Assembly: GCF_003469205.1 (NCBI RefSeq)
Contig: NZ_QSIN01000002.1
Span: 248,001 to 312,000, forward strand
Direction of reading: 5' to 3'
Source of the DNA: Collinsella sp. AM33-4BH
GTDB lineage: Bacteria; Actinomycetota; Coriobacteriia; Coriobacteriales; Coriobacteriaceae
DNA length: 64,000 nucleotides
The notes under the pieces are model-generated. The model searched no databases. It saw only the letters and a list, made by a program, of their open reading frames with translations, and was not told the origin of the DNA. Below are positions 63,691 through 64,000 of this stretch, in pieces (the stretch's first letter is position 1; every line of letters starts with the position of its first letter). The translations under genes and the position numbers were made by a program.

Positions 63691-64000
63691 ATGGACGAAA
63701 TCGTCTGCGCAAACACTGCATTCCACTATTGGCGCTGCCCACCGCAGGTGCGCGACCTCTACCCGCGCTTACCTAGCTCCGAAGATGGCTGGCGAGCTCT
63801 ATCCCAAGCCCCTTTTGTAACCGAAGTTCTCAAGACGCCAGTCATCACAGCAGCATCAACACGAAGCAACCTGCATTCCAAGACAAGACGGACCATCCGA
63901 TGGAACAACGCCTATACGGAGAAGGTTTCCATCGACACGGGCATGGGCTTTAGCGTCACAGACCCTCTTAATACGCTATTCACCATGACTCGAAGCGTTT
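63691..64000 (+). CDS. 5' part of a hypothetical gene leaving the window
   Basis: ATG 63691 with AGGGGAGG upstream opens a frame of 103 codons that reaches the window edge (begins MDEIVCANTAFHYWRCPPQ; later TLFTMTRSV). The layout recalls Coriobacteriia proteins that begin with a short Trp-rich segment and end in a DUF559-like or AbiEi-like domain. That is memory of a pattern only; the deciding C-terminus is outside the window. Confidence 0.7.
   Translation, partial: MDEIVCANTAFHYWRCPPQVRDLYPRLPSSEDGWRALSQAPFVTEVLKTPVITAASTRSNLHSKTRRTIRWNNAYTEKVSIDTGMGFSVTDPLNTLFTMTRSV

Overview
The window looks like chromosome of a Collinsella-type gut actinobacterium (class Coriobacteriia). This rests on recognisable gene families: GC-rich housekeeping genes, a complete ADP-glucose glycogen operon with a paired GlgC/GlgD, an amylase/4-alpha-glucanotransferase fusion, and AT-rich accessory islands. 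It is an inference from reading, not a database match.

Region 1 (about 1-11.4 kb) is housekeeping: L-serine dehydratase and S-adenosylmethionine synthetase on the minus strand, then gltX, priA, def, fmt and rsmB on the plus strand, and a small FmdB-type zinc ribbon. Gene junctions here carry long inverted repeats of unrelated sequence. Two of them share an identical 33-36-33 nt geometry.

Region 2 (11.4-26.4 kb) is a minus-strand glycogen cluster, read glgB-glgP-glgC-glgD-glgA and then the debranching/glucanotransferase fusion. GlgA and GlgB carry Lys/Ala-rich, histone-H1-like tails. Related palindromes (GGTAAAACG type) lie in the divergent promoter region and in front of the fusion gene, which suggests one LacI-type regulator. 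A HAD phosphatase, a thiamine pyrophosphokinase and tRNA-Ala(GGC) follow.

Region 3 (26.4-38.2 kb) is a surface-polysaccharide locus. A structured leader precedes a NusG-like (LoaP/RfaH-type) antiterminator. Then come an initiating sugar-phosphate transferase, glycosyltransferases, a heparinase-like protein, WecC and WecB (the UDP-ManNAcA route), a Wzy polymerase, a Wzx flippase and a hexapeptide acetyltransferase. GC-rich wecB/wecC alternate with AT-rich imported genes, so the locus is mosaic. A 3' fragment of UDP-glucose 6-dehydrogenase lies further on, at 41.9-42.4 kb.

Region 4 (38.2-63.2 kb) is an accessory, probably defence-rich island. It holds several orphan gene pairs, a transglutaminase-like protein, a 1959-residue protein with a Cap4/DUF4297-like nuclease domain followed by a STAND-type NTPase (Avs-like), a YobI-like membrane P-loop NTPase between two 106-bp IS-derived direct repeats, an LPxTG surface protein, a nucleotidyltransferase cassette and a Phd/RelE toxin-antitoxin pair. 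Many genes here are broken by single-base indels, mostly in homopolymers, or by one stop codon. That means either real decay and slippage, or an assembly with uncorrected homopolymer errors. tRNA-Val(CAC) and the start of one more gene close the window.
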